DNA of 33,872 bases from positions 1-33,872 of the forward strand of contig CAMWJV010000023.1 in the NCBI GenBank assembly GCA_947174665.1. The letters are read 5' to 3'. Source of the DNA: an uncultured Lachnospiraceae bacterium. GTDB lineage: Bacteria; Bacillota; Clostridia; Lachnospirales; Lachnospiraceae. Below are positions 16,370 to 24,507 of this stretch, in pieces. Position 1 is the first letter of the stretch; each line of letters begins with the position of its first letter. The notes under the pieces were generated by a model, which searched no databases, was not told where the DNA came from, and saw only the letters and a program-made list of their open reading frames with translations. Position numbers and translations under genes: made by a program.

Positions 16370-16398
16370 ATCATATCCTGCCATATAAGTAAAATCAA
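16370..16398 (-). promoter_or_regulatory. Sigma-A promoter of purA
   Basis: On the minus strand TTGATT (16393-16398) and TATGAT (16370-16375) are 17 bases apart. Transcription would begin near 16363, about 13 bases before the terminator-like hairpin. Confidence 0.65.
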
Positions 16399-16441
16399 TA
16401 TATTTTATATATTATATAACTGTGTCTTATCAAATTCCTCG

Positions 16442-19126
16442 CTATATAATTATAGCAATCTCCCGCTCCGTTCTCACACTCTGCAGCACATCTCTGGGAA
16501 TTATGTTCCCGCTTACAGCTTCCCCGTCCAGAGTCACACTCTTTACTTCCGTGTAAACATCCTGCTCCTCCTGCGCCTGAAAGCGGATGTGCAGGGGCAC
16601 TCCTGCAAAATTCAGACGGATGTTCATCCTGCGGTTCTCATCCAGCAGCTCCCTCACCAGCCTGGGCTGCAAACTTAAATCCCCGTAGATACCCCTGACA
16701 CCGCAGATTTCCGTCACCATAGTCATCAGCAGCCAGCTTGCAGAGCCTGTGAGATAAGGGTACATCCCCCTTCCCCTGTCGTCGAAATACTCCGGCAGTC
16801 CCGGATAAATGCGGCTGTGTTCAAAGTCGGACGCCTGCCTGTACAGGGCATCCAGAGCCTTATACCCTTCCCGCACAAACCCTCGCTGCAGCAGTGCGTT
16901 GCCATACATGACAGCCATATGCGAAAAGACTGCCCCATTCTCCTTGTGTCCATAGGCAAAGCCGAAGGCTCTCCCCATGTCATCCTTTACTTCGCCAAAA
17001 TCCGTGTTCAGCTTATATCCGCCCAGCTTGGGCTCGTACAGCAGTCTGTCCGCTGCCTCCGCAATCCGTCCCACCTGCTCTTCCGTAGCCGTGCCCGACA
17101 TGATGGGAAACACCTGGCTGGTCAGGGTCATCCGGGTTCCGCCCGGGAAACTTCCCTCAAGTCTGTTTTTATGATTGTCATAATAGCCGTTGTAAAACCC
17201 GCCCTCCGGCGTTTCCAGCCACTCCGTCATCCTGATATGTCTTTTAAGCCAGTCCGCCATACCGCGCAGCGTCTTTGCCACCTGTGCAAGGGAAACCTTC
17301 CGTTTCTCTCCCCTCAGCTCATGTCTGCAGGAATTGTAGTACTCCCTTATAAATTCCTTCTTTTTTTGTACAGAATCATAAATCTCCGCTCTGTCCTGAA
17401 GCAGGCACAAAATCTCCCGCTGAAACTCCATGGTCTCCGACACTGTGGCAGCATAGCGCTCCGTCAGCTCCGCAAGCTGGTCCAGATTGCCTGCATAGGC
17501 CGCCGTAAAGGCCACGCTCTCACCGTTCTCCGACGCCATATCATAGGCGTCATTCCAGTCCGCACCCCTGAGCCGGATATGGTTGTGTTCGCCAACATCA
17601 TAAAAAGCGGTAATGTTCTGCAGCAGAATGTGCTCCAGCACCGTGCCCTTTACAACCCCTTCGGGACTCATCTGCAATGTTCCCTGCTCCGGGTTCCACT
17701 GTTCATCCCTGTCCTCGCCGCGGCAGATCTGCCTGTCCTTAAAATAGGGCACCTCCTCGTTAAAAACAGGAATATCTCCTGTCTGCATGATATAGAAACT
17801 GGTGGTCATAAACGGCCAGACCCCGTGATCCATCCAGACCCGGACAATATTGTTGCGATCCGCAAGGAACTCTCCCCGCTTTTGCCCGATAATGGTGGCA
17901 TTGGTGCCGTCCATGCGCACACCGCCGTAATTTTCCAGCAGCATCTGCCTGACTCCGTCGGGCTCCATGAGCAGCAGGGCAAGACAGTCCTGCCACAAAT
18001 CCCGCCAGCCCCTGCCGCCCTTTCCGTAGTCGTGATATGGCAGGAAGGAACAGCCGTATATTCTCCGCAGAATGGGCTGAAATGCCACCCAGTAAAGGTA
18101 TCCGTCCAAATCTTTATCTCCGGTCTCAAACCGGACATTTATATTTTCCCGCCAGTCCTTTCGTACCTTCTCCAAAGCAGCTTCCGCCCCGGAGGGTGAT
18201 GCGTATTCCTTCATCAGGCTCACGCGGAACGTTTCCCTGTCATCACACGATGTTATTCCCATGCAGATACAAAAGGAGGCTTCTTCACCCGGGGCAAGGG
18301 TTCTCCTCTGAAAGGCCAGAGCTCCTACCGCCTCCCCACCGGCCGTCTCGAGGCCGGCTGTCACCCAGCAGTTGTCCTCAAGCCCCCAAAGTCCCCCGGG
18401 TCTGGCAAAGCTGCCGCCCTCCCCGATGAAGTCCTCTGTCCTTGGACAACACTTTTCCGGTCCCCTGCCCTTATCATCCGCCCCGTATACGAAATAGGAC
18501 AAAACATTCTTCCTATGCCCTCTTTCATCAAAGGTCAGGGTGGGCGTCACTTCCACTCCCCACTGGCTGACACTTATCCGGTGGAGCAGGGATGTGACAT
18601 GGCGATGGTCCCTGATATTGTCCGCCGAGCGGGCATACAGGGGAATTGCCGCCACAGGAGTAAAGCTGACCGGCTCCTTTCCCGGGTTTTTTACAGTCAC
18701 GGACATGACCTCAAATGTACGGTCATCACAGGGCACAAAGGAAGTGATCTCAGATACCAAAGAATACTTCTCTGACCGCCTTTCTACACGGTGCCACATC
18801 ACACCGGCATCAAGATTGCTTTCTTCCTCCTCCGGCGTTCCCTTAAGCGCCTCCGCCTCCGCAGAAGCGCCTGTAGCAGACCATGCCCTTTTCTCATCCA
18901 AAACACACCAGAAATTGCGGGTACTCTTTGAATTGTGCAGATTTTCCACACTCACCGGCTCCAGCAGGAATGTATTCTGGTCTATCTTGCTGTCTCCTCC
19001 CAGCAGGGGCGTAACACTTGCCTTTAAGCCGGACTCACCCGCCAGCGGGAAATACAGATAACTGTTAAATTCAGGTTTTTGCATACGAAATGAACCGTAT
19101 CGGTCAGTATAAGAATATCTACTCAT
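16442..19126 (-). CDS. GH94-family glycoside phosphorylase
   Basis: The 894-residue cytosolic protein has the layout of GH94 phosphorylases: an N-terminal beta-sandwich (about 1-300, opening YTDRYGSFRMQKPE), a linker, an (alpha/alpha)6 barrel (about 330-830), and a small C-terminal beta domain. Key blocks are GRGWRDLWQD near 372, the catalytic Asp526 in RGADWNDAYDM, GHKENGAVFSHM for the phosphate and sugar site, and YLTGSASWLLM with LSLQPRL near the end. Such enzymes split beta-glucosides with phosphate to give a sugar 1-phosphate. Cellobiose and chitobiose phosphorylases are near 800 residues, so this is a somewhat longer subtype of unknown substrate. It starts 30 bases after the larger phosphorylase, with GGAGGGG. 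Confidence 0.85.
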   Translation of the reverse strand: MSRYSYTDRYGSFRMQKPEFNSYLYFPLAGESGLKASVTPLLGGDSKIDQNTFLLEPVSVENLHNSKSTRNFWCVLDEKRAWSATGASAEAEALKGTPEEEESNLDAGVMWHRVERRSEKYSLVSEITSFVPCDDRTFEVMSVTVKNPGKEPVSFTPVAAIPLYARSADNIRDHRHVTSLLHRISVSQWGVEVTPTLTFDERGHRKNVLSYFVYGADDKGRGPEKCCPRTEDFIGEGGSFARPGGLWGLEDNCWVTAGLETAGGEAVGALAFQRRTLAPGEEASFCICMGITSCDDRETFRVSLMKEYASPSGAEAALEKVRKDWRENINVRFETGDKDLDGYLYWVAFQPILRRIYGCSFLPYHDYGKGGRGWRDLWQDCLALLLMEPDGVRQMLLENYGGVRMDGTNATIIGQKRGEFLADRNNIVRVWMDHGVWPFMTTSFYIMQTGDIPVFNEEVPYFKDRQICRGEDRDEQWNPEQGTLQMSPEGVVKGTVLEHILLQNITAFYDVGEHNHIRLRGADWNDAYDMASENGESVAFTAAYAGNLDQLAELTERYAATVSETMEFQREILCLLQDRAEIYDSVQKKKEFIREYYNSCRHELRGEKRKVSLAQVAKTLRGMADWLKRHIRMTEWLETPEGGFYNGYYDNHKNRLEGSFPGGTRMTLTSQVFPIMSGTATEEQVGRIAEAADRLLYEPKLGGYKLNTDFGEVKDDMGRAFGFAYGHKENGAVFSHMAVMYGNALLQRGFVREGYKALDALYRQASDFEHSRIYPGLPEYFDDRGRGMYPYLTGSASWLLMTMVTEICGVRGIYGDLSLQPRLVRELLDENRRMNIRLNFAGVPLHIRFQAQEEQDVYTEVKSVTLDGEAVSGNIIPRDVLQSVRTEREIAIII

Positions 19127-19156
19127 TTTCCCCTCCGTTTGGATCTTCTTTTCATG

Positions 19157-22100
19157 CTAATTCAGGTAAGCGTCAATTTTTGAAAGGCCGCCTTCCCTGA
19201 GCTTCCGTGCCAACTCCTCATCTAGACAAAAGCCTTCCACTTTATGACTGCTGCCGCCTTCCTCATACAACTCAATGCGGTACACCTTTGCTCCGTCCTC
19301 ACCGTATGTACTCTTTTCGGTCTCGTTATGGTAGGTGACCTTACAGCTTCCCAGCAGCATGAATGAGGCTTCCCCATTCTCATCGAACATTTCCCGGGAC
19401 AGCCTTGGCACCAGACCAAACCGCAGTTTCCCCTCCTCGTACGTAAATCCTCCCTCTCCCAGGAACATACCCAGCCACATGGAAAGCATTTCCACCGTGG
19501 AACCGGAAAGCCTGGACACAAAGCCCTGACCATGGACAGAAGGATCCGGATTCACACTGGAGGCCAGGAAAGATGAATTCTCAAGAATACTCCGCCCATA
19601 AATCTCCGGCTTCTGATAAGGAATCAGTGCATCATTGACGGCCTCATAAAACCTGTCGTACAAGCCGGCTTTCAGCATACCCAGAAAATATTTGTACTCC
19701 ATATGTAGAAAGACGCTCTCCCTCTCCAGCCATCCGGGCGTAAAGGAACGGACACGCCCGTTCTCCATGGAGATACCTTCAATGGATTCGGAAGTCTTAT
19801 ACATCTTCAGTTTGCTGTCATAAATATCCGTCTTCTTGATTTTGTCACACATTTCTGCCGCTTTTTTCCGGTCTTCCTTTCCGCAGGCGGAAAGCATTCT
19901 GGCCGGGCCTTCCAAAAAACGTGGCATCTGCACAAGGCTGAACTTTTTTACACGGGCACCGGGCAGACCGCAAGGGCTGATTCGAGGCGTTCCATCTTCA
20001 TTCAGCACCTTCTCGAACTCAGATGCCTCAAAGGTAAAGTAGGTGGGCATGATTCCCTGACCGTACTCCATGGCTTTTTCCACTGCCCGGTTCAACTTCT
20101 CCGAAAAGGCCTCCAGCGTCCTGCTGATTTCTCCAAAAGGAAGAGATGTCCTGTTTCCGCTTACCTCAAATCTGATTTCCTCACGGAAGCTCTCTCTACG
20201 GGCTGCTGCTTGATCCCAGTACTCAAAATCGGACAGTTCCTCCTGAAGAAGAGCATATATATCTCTCATAAAGGCTGCAAGCTCCATTGGCAGCTCTGTC
20301 TCCGCCTCCGGGGAATGCATTGCTGCCTCACCCCGAAGGAAATCCACCAGCCGCTTCAGTTCCAGCGTCTCCGGCATTCCGCTGCCGAACAACCCCGGAA
20401 GACCGTTCATGGCGTCATTCCAGCCGGGTCTTCCGCCCTCCATCTCTATTCCCATGCCGAAAGAGTCCAATAAAGCAAACTTGTTCACCGCCAGGGTCAT
20501 CATCTTGCCGAACAGTGTTGTTGTAATTTTATTTCCCTGCCTGTCCTTCAGCCAGTTAGTGCCGTTTTCCGAAAAACCGGAGCGCTCCCCTTTCTCCTTG
20601 CAGTGGTACAGAGAGTCATACTGTCGAACTCTCCCCTTGTTTATAACATAAGTATCTTTTCTTGGCCTCACAACACCTATACTGTCATAAAAGCCGTAGC
20701 TGTCATCTTCAAACAGAAGTTTCTCTCTCCTGTCAGGATAGATCAGCAGATAATTCTCCACCAGATCCAGGTTGTAATCCCAGTGATCGCTCCAGTATCC
20801 TTCTTTAAAAACCGCCTCAATCTGCTCTTCGGCCAGCCCGATAAGCCCGTTCACCAGCTTCTCCTCGTCCCCTTTCACTTTCATCTGATGAGCGGCGATG
20901 ACATTGGTAATCTGCCCGGGGGTAAAGGGCTTGTTCAGTACATTGGCTATCTTGCCCTCCGGATCTTCCACATGCTCCGCCACCAGCTCCGCTGCCGCTT
21001 TTCTGTTTTCTCCCGAAATGACAAAAGTGCAGGGTCTGATTTCCAGTGGGTTATACCCGTCCATCTGCACCAGACTGTAAAAATGACGCACATTGAAATC
21101 CTCAATAGCAGGATTAAAAAACACGTCGTTCCTTCGATTTTGACAGACATCCCGATAGTTGCCGTTTCCCTGGGAATAGTATTCTCCTGCAATGGAGAAA
21201 AAGTTGTAATCCCTCTCCGGATCTCCATGCTTCCGACTGAACAAGTGCACCACAGCCTTGTTGTCACCTTGTCCTATAACAAAAGGAATCCCGCCTCTAA
21301 GGAAATTGTCCAGATAGCACTGCTCCATGTACTGGTCAAATAAAGGATTGGCGGATTTGGTCCACACATCCCCGGTAAAGGAGGATACCAGTTCCCTGGC
21401 CTCCTCTATCTTGCGGTTCACATACTCCTCCGCGCAAAAACTCTTCGCTTTTTCATTCAACAGGTTTACGGAGGAAGCAAAACCTGAAAAGGCTGCAAAC
21501 TCATATTTATCCCCGCCTGCAAGAGTTACTTTCACGGGGATAAATCCACAGGGTACCTTGTTTGCAAAACACTGCTTCTCCGCCAGTACGCCATCCAGTC
21601 CCTTTTCTCGGAAAGTCACGGCGTTGATCATGGAATTATCACAGGCAAAAACCACATTTTTGTCATAGATTACCGGCAAAATTTCACCACCTGCCACGGC
21701 AAAATAAAAATAGCCGCCCTCAATCTCCGCCATCTCCGCAGAATCATCGCTGGAAGGCCTCTTGGTATAGTAAGGTGCGTTGTTTTCAATATTTTTGATG
21801 TCCACATAGCTCTTAAGCAGATTGGACATTTCCTTGTACTCCCCATTCTGGATTCCGTAAGGGATAATCTGGGGCATACCGTCCAGAATCTCCAGTTCAT
21901 GAACCGCATTATCCCGGTTCTCTACCGTCACTCTGCGCACCAATGCACCAATATTTTCTCTTGGTAAAATGATATAGCACACTGTTATTTTCAATCCATG
22001 GCCTTCCTCAGAGATGGTCAGCACGTTCTTTTCAATCTCCATCCGGCGTTTTGCCGCTGGCATATAGGTGCAGAACGGTTCATAATAGGCTCCGTCAACC

Positions 22101-22348
22101 CTGACAAACGTACGGAAGCCTTTTATGGGCGTATTTTCATATGCCGTGTTGGCGGGATTGAATTCCATTATGGCATTCCCTTTATTATGAATGCCAAAGC
22201 TGTTAATCCCCTGTCCCCTGTTGGTGTAAAAAGACCAGACAGGAATTCCCTTCACTCCGGAAAGTCCGGGCAGAAAGCTGGAAAATGCCGGAACCTCCGT
22301 ATAATTCTCAATAATAAATCTATCGTCCTCTAATCTGTAATTATTCAC
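19157..22348 (-). CDS. Large oligo-beta-glucan phosphorylase (GH94 clan, about 1063 residues)
   Basis: The size and blocks fit the roughly 1100-residue beta-glucan phosphorylases: PAFSSFLPGLSG then GIPVWSFYTNRGQGINSFG near the start, a GNGNYRDVCQNRRND motif, GYWSDHWDYNLDL, and RPGWNDAMNGLPGLFG carrying the probable catalytic Asp (about 645). Relatives include 1,2-beta-oligoglucan phosphorylase and the 1,3-beta-oligoglucan phosphorylases of GH149/GH161. I lean to the 1,2-beta type but cannot settle linkage by eye. The protein is cytosolic. I choose a GTG start at 22348, five bases after GGAGG, giving MNNYRLEDDRF. An in-frame ATG at 22405 has no ribosome site and adds 19 unrelated residues. It is first in an operon with the GH94 gene and is controlled by the upstream LacI protein. 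Confidence 0.8.
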   Translation of the reverse strand: MNNYRLEDDRFIIENYTEVPAFSSFLPGLSGVKGIPVWSFYTNRGQGINSFGIHNKGNAIMEFNPANTAYENTPIKGFRTFVRVDGAYYEPFCTYMPAAKRRMEIEKNVLTISEEGHGLKITVCYIILPRENIGALVRRVTVENRDNAVHELEILDGMPQIIPYGIQNGEYKEMSNLLKSYVDIKNIENNAPYYTKRPSSDDSAEMAEIEGGYFYFAVAGGEILPVIYDKNVVFACDNSMINAVTFREKGLDGVLAEKQCFANKVPCGFIPVKVTLAGGDKYEFAAFSGFASSVNLLNEKAKSFCAEEYVNRKIEEARELVSSFTGDVWTKSANPLFDQYMEQCYLDNFLRGGIPFVIGQGDNKAVVHLFSRKHGDPERDYNFFSIAGEYYSQGNGNYRDVCQNRRNDVFFNPAIEDFNVRHFYSLVQMDGYNPLEIRPCTFVISGENRKAAAELVAEHVEDPEGKIANVLNKPFTPGQITNVIAAHQMKVKGDEEKLVNGLIGLAEEQIEAVFKEGYWSDHWDYNLDLVENYLLIYPDRREKLLFEDDSYGFYDSIGVVRPRKDTYVINKGRVRQYDSLYHCKEKGERSGFSENGTNWLKDRQGNKITTTLFGKMMTLAVNKFALLDSFGMGIEMEGGRPGWNDAMNGLPGLFGSGMPETLELKRLVDFLRGEAAMHSPEAETELPMELAAFMRDIYALLQEELSDFEYWDQAAARRESFREEIRFEVSGNRTSLPFGEISRTLEAFSEKLNRAVEKAMEYGQGIMPTYFTFEASEFEKVLNEDGTPRISPCGLPGARVKKFSLVQMPRFLEGPARMLSACGKEDRKKAAEMCDKIKKTDIYDSKLKMYKTSESIEGISMENGRVRSFTPGWLERESVFLHMEYKYFLGMLKAGLYDRFYEAVNDALIPYQKPEIYGRSILENSSFLASSVNPDPSVHGQGFVSRLSGSTVEMLSMWLGMFLGEGGFTYEEGKLRFGLVPRLSREMFDENGEASFMLLGSCKVTYHNETEKSTYGEDGAKVYRIELYEEGGSSHKVEGFCLDEELARKLREGGLSKIDAYLN

Positions 22349-22412
22349 CTTAACCTCCGTTTCTTTTTTTATAGCGTTTCCGGCACCGAATTGTATTTGT
22401 GCCATAACTCAT

Positions 22413-22422
22413 AAAACGTTTT
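22413..22422. promoter_or_regulatory. LacI-type operator, promoter-distal copy
   Basis: A perfect AAAACGTTTT palindrome in the context CATAAAACGTTTTTCTTG, about 65 bases before the phosphorylase GTG. The flank TTTTTCTTG is shared with the operator at lacI. Confidence 0.7.
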
Positions 22423-22536
22423 TCTTGCCTTAAACTTCAGCTGCACACGGACTTTATTCCCTTCGTGAAGACACAGACGGAAAATTCTGTCTTTAGCAGC
22501 TTCAGACCTCATATTTACAAATATACACAGAAAAGA

Positions 22537-22546
22537 AAAACGTTTT
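22537..22546. promoter_or_regulatory. LacI-type operator near the phosphorylase promoter
   Basis: A perfect AAAACGTTTT palindrome flanked by GA and ATC, about 28 bases downstream of the predicted -10 box, where repressor would block elongation. Confidence 0.72.
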
Positions 22547-22722
22547 ATCAACAATTAATTCAACTACAATTTTATAGTATTATGGATATCTCATTTTGTC
22601 AACTGAAACCTTCTGTTTACTAATCAGTCCCTCCAACTATGATTGTATCTCCATTTGCAAACACCTTATTGAATATTTTGTCTCCATTTCAAGTATTTTT
22701 TCATTACCTGGAATTCTCTCTT

Positions 22723-23712
22723 CTACTCTGCCCTTCTGCAGGATGCCCTCTCTATAATCCGGCCCTTTATCATGTGGAGCTTTCCGCTGCAATTCCCCCG
22801 CATTAAGCCTGCAAGCTCCTTCATAGCGGTAGCGCCCTGGTCAGTCATATGAGTACAAATGGTGGTAAGCGCCGGGACATACCACTGACTCAGTTCAATA
22901 TCGTCACAGCCCAGAACACTGACATCTGCCGGAACATTGTACCCGGCTTCCACAAGCGCTTTGATGCAGCCGAAAGCACTGTCATCATTTGCCGCAAAAA
23001 TAGCATCCGGCAGCGGCAGTTTTCTTTCCAGAAACTGCTTCATCTCCCCATATGCCTTCCACCTGTCAAAATATCCATTCAGTAAATAGTCTGCCTCCAA
23101 CGGGTATCCCTGTTCTTTCAAATAATCCTCAAATCCTCTGTGACGCTCTATACCGTCATATGTGTTCTCACCTCTGATCGTCATCAGACGGCGGTGCCCC
23201 AGAGAGAACAGATACTCCGCTGCCATCCGCCCTGTCTGATATGAGTCGAACAGTACGCTGGAAACGTATTTTGTCTGAATTTCTCTGTCCAGAAAAACCG
23301 TCGGCAACTCTGAATCCTGCAGAACTTTTTCATGTCTCTCCTGAAAACCGCTGTGCAGAATAACTGCCCCGTCGACGCGGCGGCTGAGCAGAATCTGCAG
23401 CAGACTGTCCCCGCTGTCGGTAATGAATATTTCCATCTCATACCCGTTGGCATGACATTCCTCATACATGGCGTCCACCAGTATCCCGTAATAGCCTTTG
23501 ATAGAAGCGGTAAAGACTCCCAGCGTCCCCGTCTCGGAAGCCTTCAGGTTTCTCCCGTTCCAGTCCGGCATATACTGCATCTTCTTTGCAATTTCAACAA
23601 CCCTGTCACGGGTTTCCTGCTTCATGACTCCCTGCCCGGACAATGCATGGGACACCGTCGTTATGGATACCCCTGCTTCCCGCGCCACATCTTTAATCGT
23701 AATCCGTTTCAA
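22723..23712 (-). CDS. LacI-family repressor of the phosphorylase operon
   Basis: The 329-residue protein has a LacI HTH at 1-25 (KRITIKDVAREAGVSITTVSHALSG), a hinge helix near 45-60, and a sugar-binding domain to the end (LGVFTASIKG, VDGAVILHSG, AANDDSAFGCIKAL, VLGCDD). The start is TTG at 23712, eight bases after AAAGGAAGG. The upstream in-frame ATG overlaps the -10 box and so cannot lie in the message. AAAACGTTTT lies within its own promoter spacer and twice before the phosphorylase genes, so it most likely represses itself and them. The inducer is presumably an oligosaccharide or sugar phosphate of the pathway. Confidence 0.92.
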   Translation of the reverse strand: MKRITIKDVAREAGVSITTVSHALSGQGVMKQETRDRVVEIAKKMQYMPDWNGRNLKASETGTLGVFTASIKGYYGILVDAMYEECHANGYEMEIFITDSGDSLLQILLSRRVDGAVILHSGFQERHEKVLQDSELPTVFLDREIQTKYVSSVLFDSYQTGRMAAEYLFSLGHRRLMTIRGENTYDGIERHRGFEDYLKEQGYPLEADYLLNGYFDRWKAYGEMKQFLERKLPLPDAIFAANDDSAFGCIKALVEAGYNVPADVSVLGCDDIELSQWYVPALTTICTHMTDQGATAMKELAGLMRGNCSGKLHMIKGRIIERASCRRAE

Positions 23713-23734
23713 AGCAAACACCTTCCTTTGCCCC

Positions 23735-23763
23735 ATTATACCAAAACGTTTTTCTTGAATCAA
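23735..23763 (-). promoter_or_regulatory. lacI promoter with embedded operator
   Basis: On the minus strand TTGATT (23758-23763) and a perfect TATAAT (23735-23740) are 17 bases apart. AAAACGTTTT (23743-23752) fills the spacer, so bound repressor would exclude polymerase. This points to negative autoregulation. Confidence 0.85.
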
Positions 23764-23793
23764 GACCAAGTTGTTAATTTATCGCAAAACATT

Positions 23794-23818
23794 AAAAAAA
23801 GAGGGCCAAAGCCCTCTT
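23794..23818 (-). terminator. Rho-independent terminator of the Uma2/ZorAB-like run
   Basis: On the minus strand an 8-base stem AAGAGGGC/GCCCTCTT (23811-23818 and 23799-23806) with a four-base loop is followed by a T run (T9 including the stem end). It closes the long minus-strand run that includes the Uma2 gene and protects lacI from read-through. Confidence 0.92.
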
Positions 23819-23866
23819 CTGTAATTTGTTCTGTCAATTTGATCACGGAGTTCCCGGTTCATTAAA
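23814..23866. repeat. Direct repeat copy 1, downstream of the Uma2 gene
   Basis: About 53 bases are roughly 80 percent identical to 24453-24507, with a 22-base perfect core at 23834-23855. On the minus strand the copy would encode NEPGTP followed by a stop, matching the last residues (NEQGTP) of the OmpA-like protein. It lies immediately after the Uma2 stop codon and runs into the terminator. Confidence 0.85.
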
Positions 23867-24392
23867 CTCGAATAGAAAACCCTTCATAAATCCCAGCCGG
23901 AACCTCTTCTCCAAACGGATATTCCTCCATGGTGTCACGTTCGAAATTGTAAACTGTCACTAATTTTCGTTCCGGGTCAACAACCCAATATTCCCTGACC
24001 CCTGCTGTACGGTATTTGAACAATTTCTTATAATAATCCATCTGCTTCGTGCTTGGAGAAACAATTTCAATGATCCAGTCAGGCGCACCTTCACACCCTT
24101 TATCCGTGATTTTGTCCTTGTCACATATAACACTTATATCCGGCTCAACATAGTTCTTTTCATTGTCACTCAGGAACACGGCAAAGGGCGCTGGAAATAC
24201 TTCACATTCGCCATTGTGATTCTGAATATAATTTCCTATTTCTCTATCAAAAAAATGAACTAGCCTTTGATGCCCTGTACTTGGCGGAGCCATATAATAT
24301 ATTTTCCCATCAATCAGTTCTGCACGCTCTCCTTCCGATAATGCATAAATATCTTCAATGGTATACTTTTCTTCCCTTTTAAATGCTTCCAA
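23862..24392 (-). CDS. Uma2-family PD-(D/E)XK nuclease-fold protein
   Basis: The 176-residue protein has the Uma2 (DUF820) pattern: AELIDGKIYYMAPPSTGHQ (25-42), EPDISVICD with Asp85, DWIIEIVSPST with Glu109, then a Lys/Tyr helix (YYKKLFKYRTAGVREYWVVDP). This is the restriction-endonuclease fold with likely metal ligands in place. Cellular roles of the family are unproven. I prefer TTG at 24392, seven bases after AGGAGGGG. A GTG at 24485 overlapping the previous stop (GTGA) would add 31 residues. It follows the OmpA-like gene and precedes the terminator. The gene lies between two copies of a direct repeat, which suggests late insertion. Confidence 0.85.
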   Translation of the reverse strand: MEAFKREEKYTIEDIYALSEGERAELIDGKIYYMAPPSTGHQRLVHFFDREIGNYIQNHNGECEVFPAPFAVFLSDNEKNYVEPDISVICDKDKITDKGCEGAPDWIIEIVSPSTKQMDYYKKLFKYRTAGVREYWVVDPERKLVTVYNFERDTMEEYPFGEEVPAGIYEGFSIRV

Positions 24393-24452
24393 CACTACCC
24401 CTCCTGTTTTATGTCTTTTTTTCCTATATCTTTGTTTAACGATACCGCAGCA

Positions 24453-24507
24453 CTCTACTGCGATTTGTTCCTTCAATTTGATCACGGAGTTCCCTGCTCG
24501 TTCAAAA
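24453..24507. repeat. Direct repeat copy 2, at the 3' end of the OmpA-like gene
   Basis: This is the partner of 23814-23866, offset by 639 bases, with the 22-base perfect core at 24473-24494. It covers the last codons and stop of the OmpA-like gene and the spacer before the Uma2 gene. Confidence 0.85.

Larger units (their letters stand above)
22349..22722 (-). promoter_or_regulatory. Control region between lacI and the phosphorylase operon
   Basis: This 374-base stretch holds no convincing gene. On the minus strand TTGACA (22597-22602) and TACTAT (22574-22579) are 17 bases apart. Two AAAACGTTTT operators follow (22537-22546 and 22413-22422), 114-134 bases apart, a spacing that would allow DNA looping. 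The leader is long (about 220 bases) and includes a modest hairpin at about 22460-22485. I see no terminator after lacI, so lacI read-through into the operon is possible. Confidence 0.65.

Noticed and set aside
16817..18199. 460-codon open frame on the plus strand
   Set aside because: It is antisense to the GH94 gene, has a composition typical of a shadow frame, and shows no recognisable domain or ribosome site.
22537..22546. CcpA cre site reading of AAAACGTTTT
   Set aside because: The flanks do not fit the cre consensus spacing, and the same longer context recurs at lacI, favouring the local LacI protein.
22369..22554. 61-codon minus-strand frame before the phosphorylase gene
   Set aside because: It contains both LacI operators and overlaps the phosphorylase start; no ribosome site, so treated as leader.
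24393..24485. GTG start at 24485 for the Uma2 gene
   Set aside because: It would add 31 residues unlike the family, whereas TTG at 24392 has a near-perfect ribosome site and a normal family length. Coupling through GTGA is not excluded.
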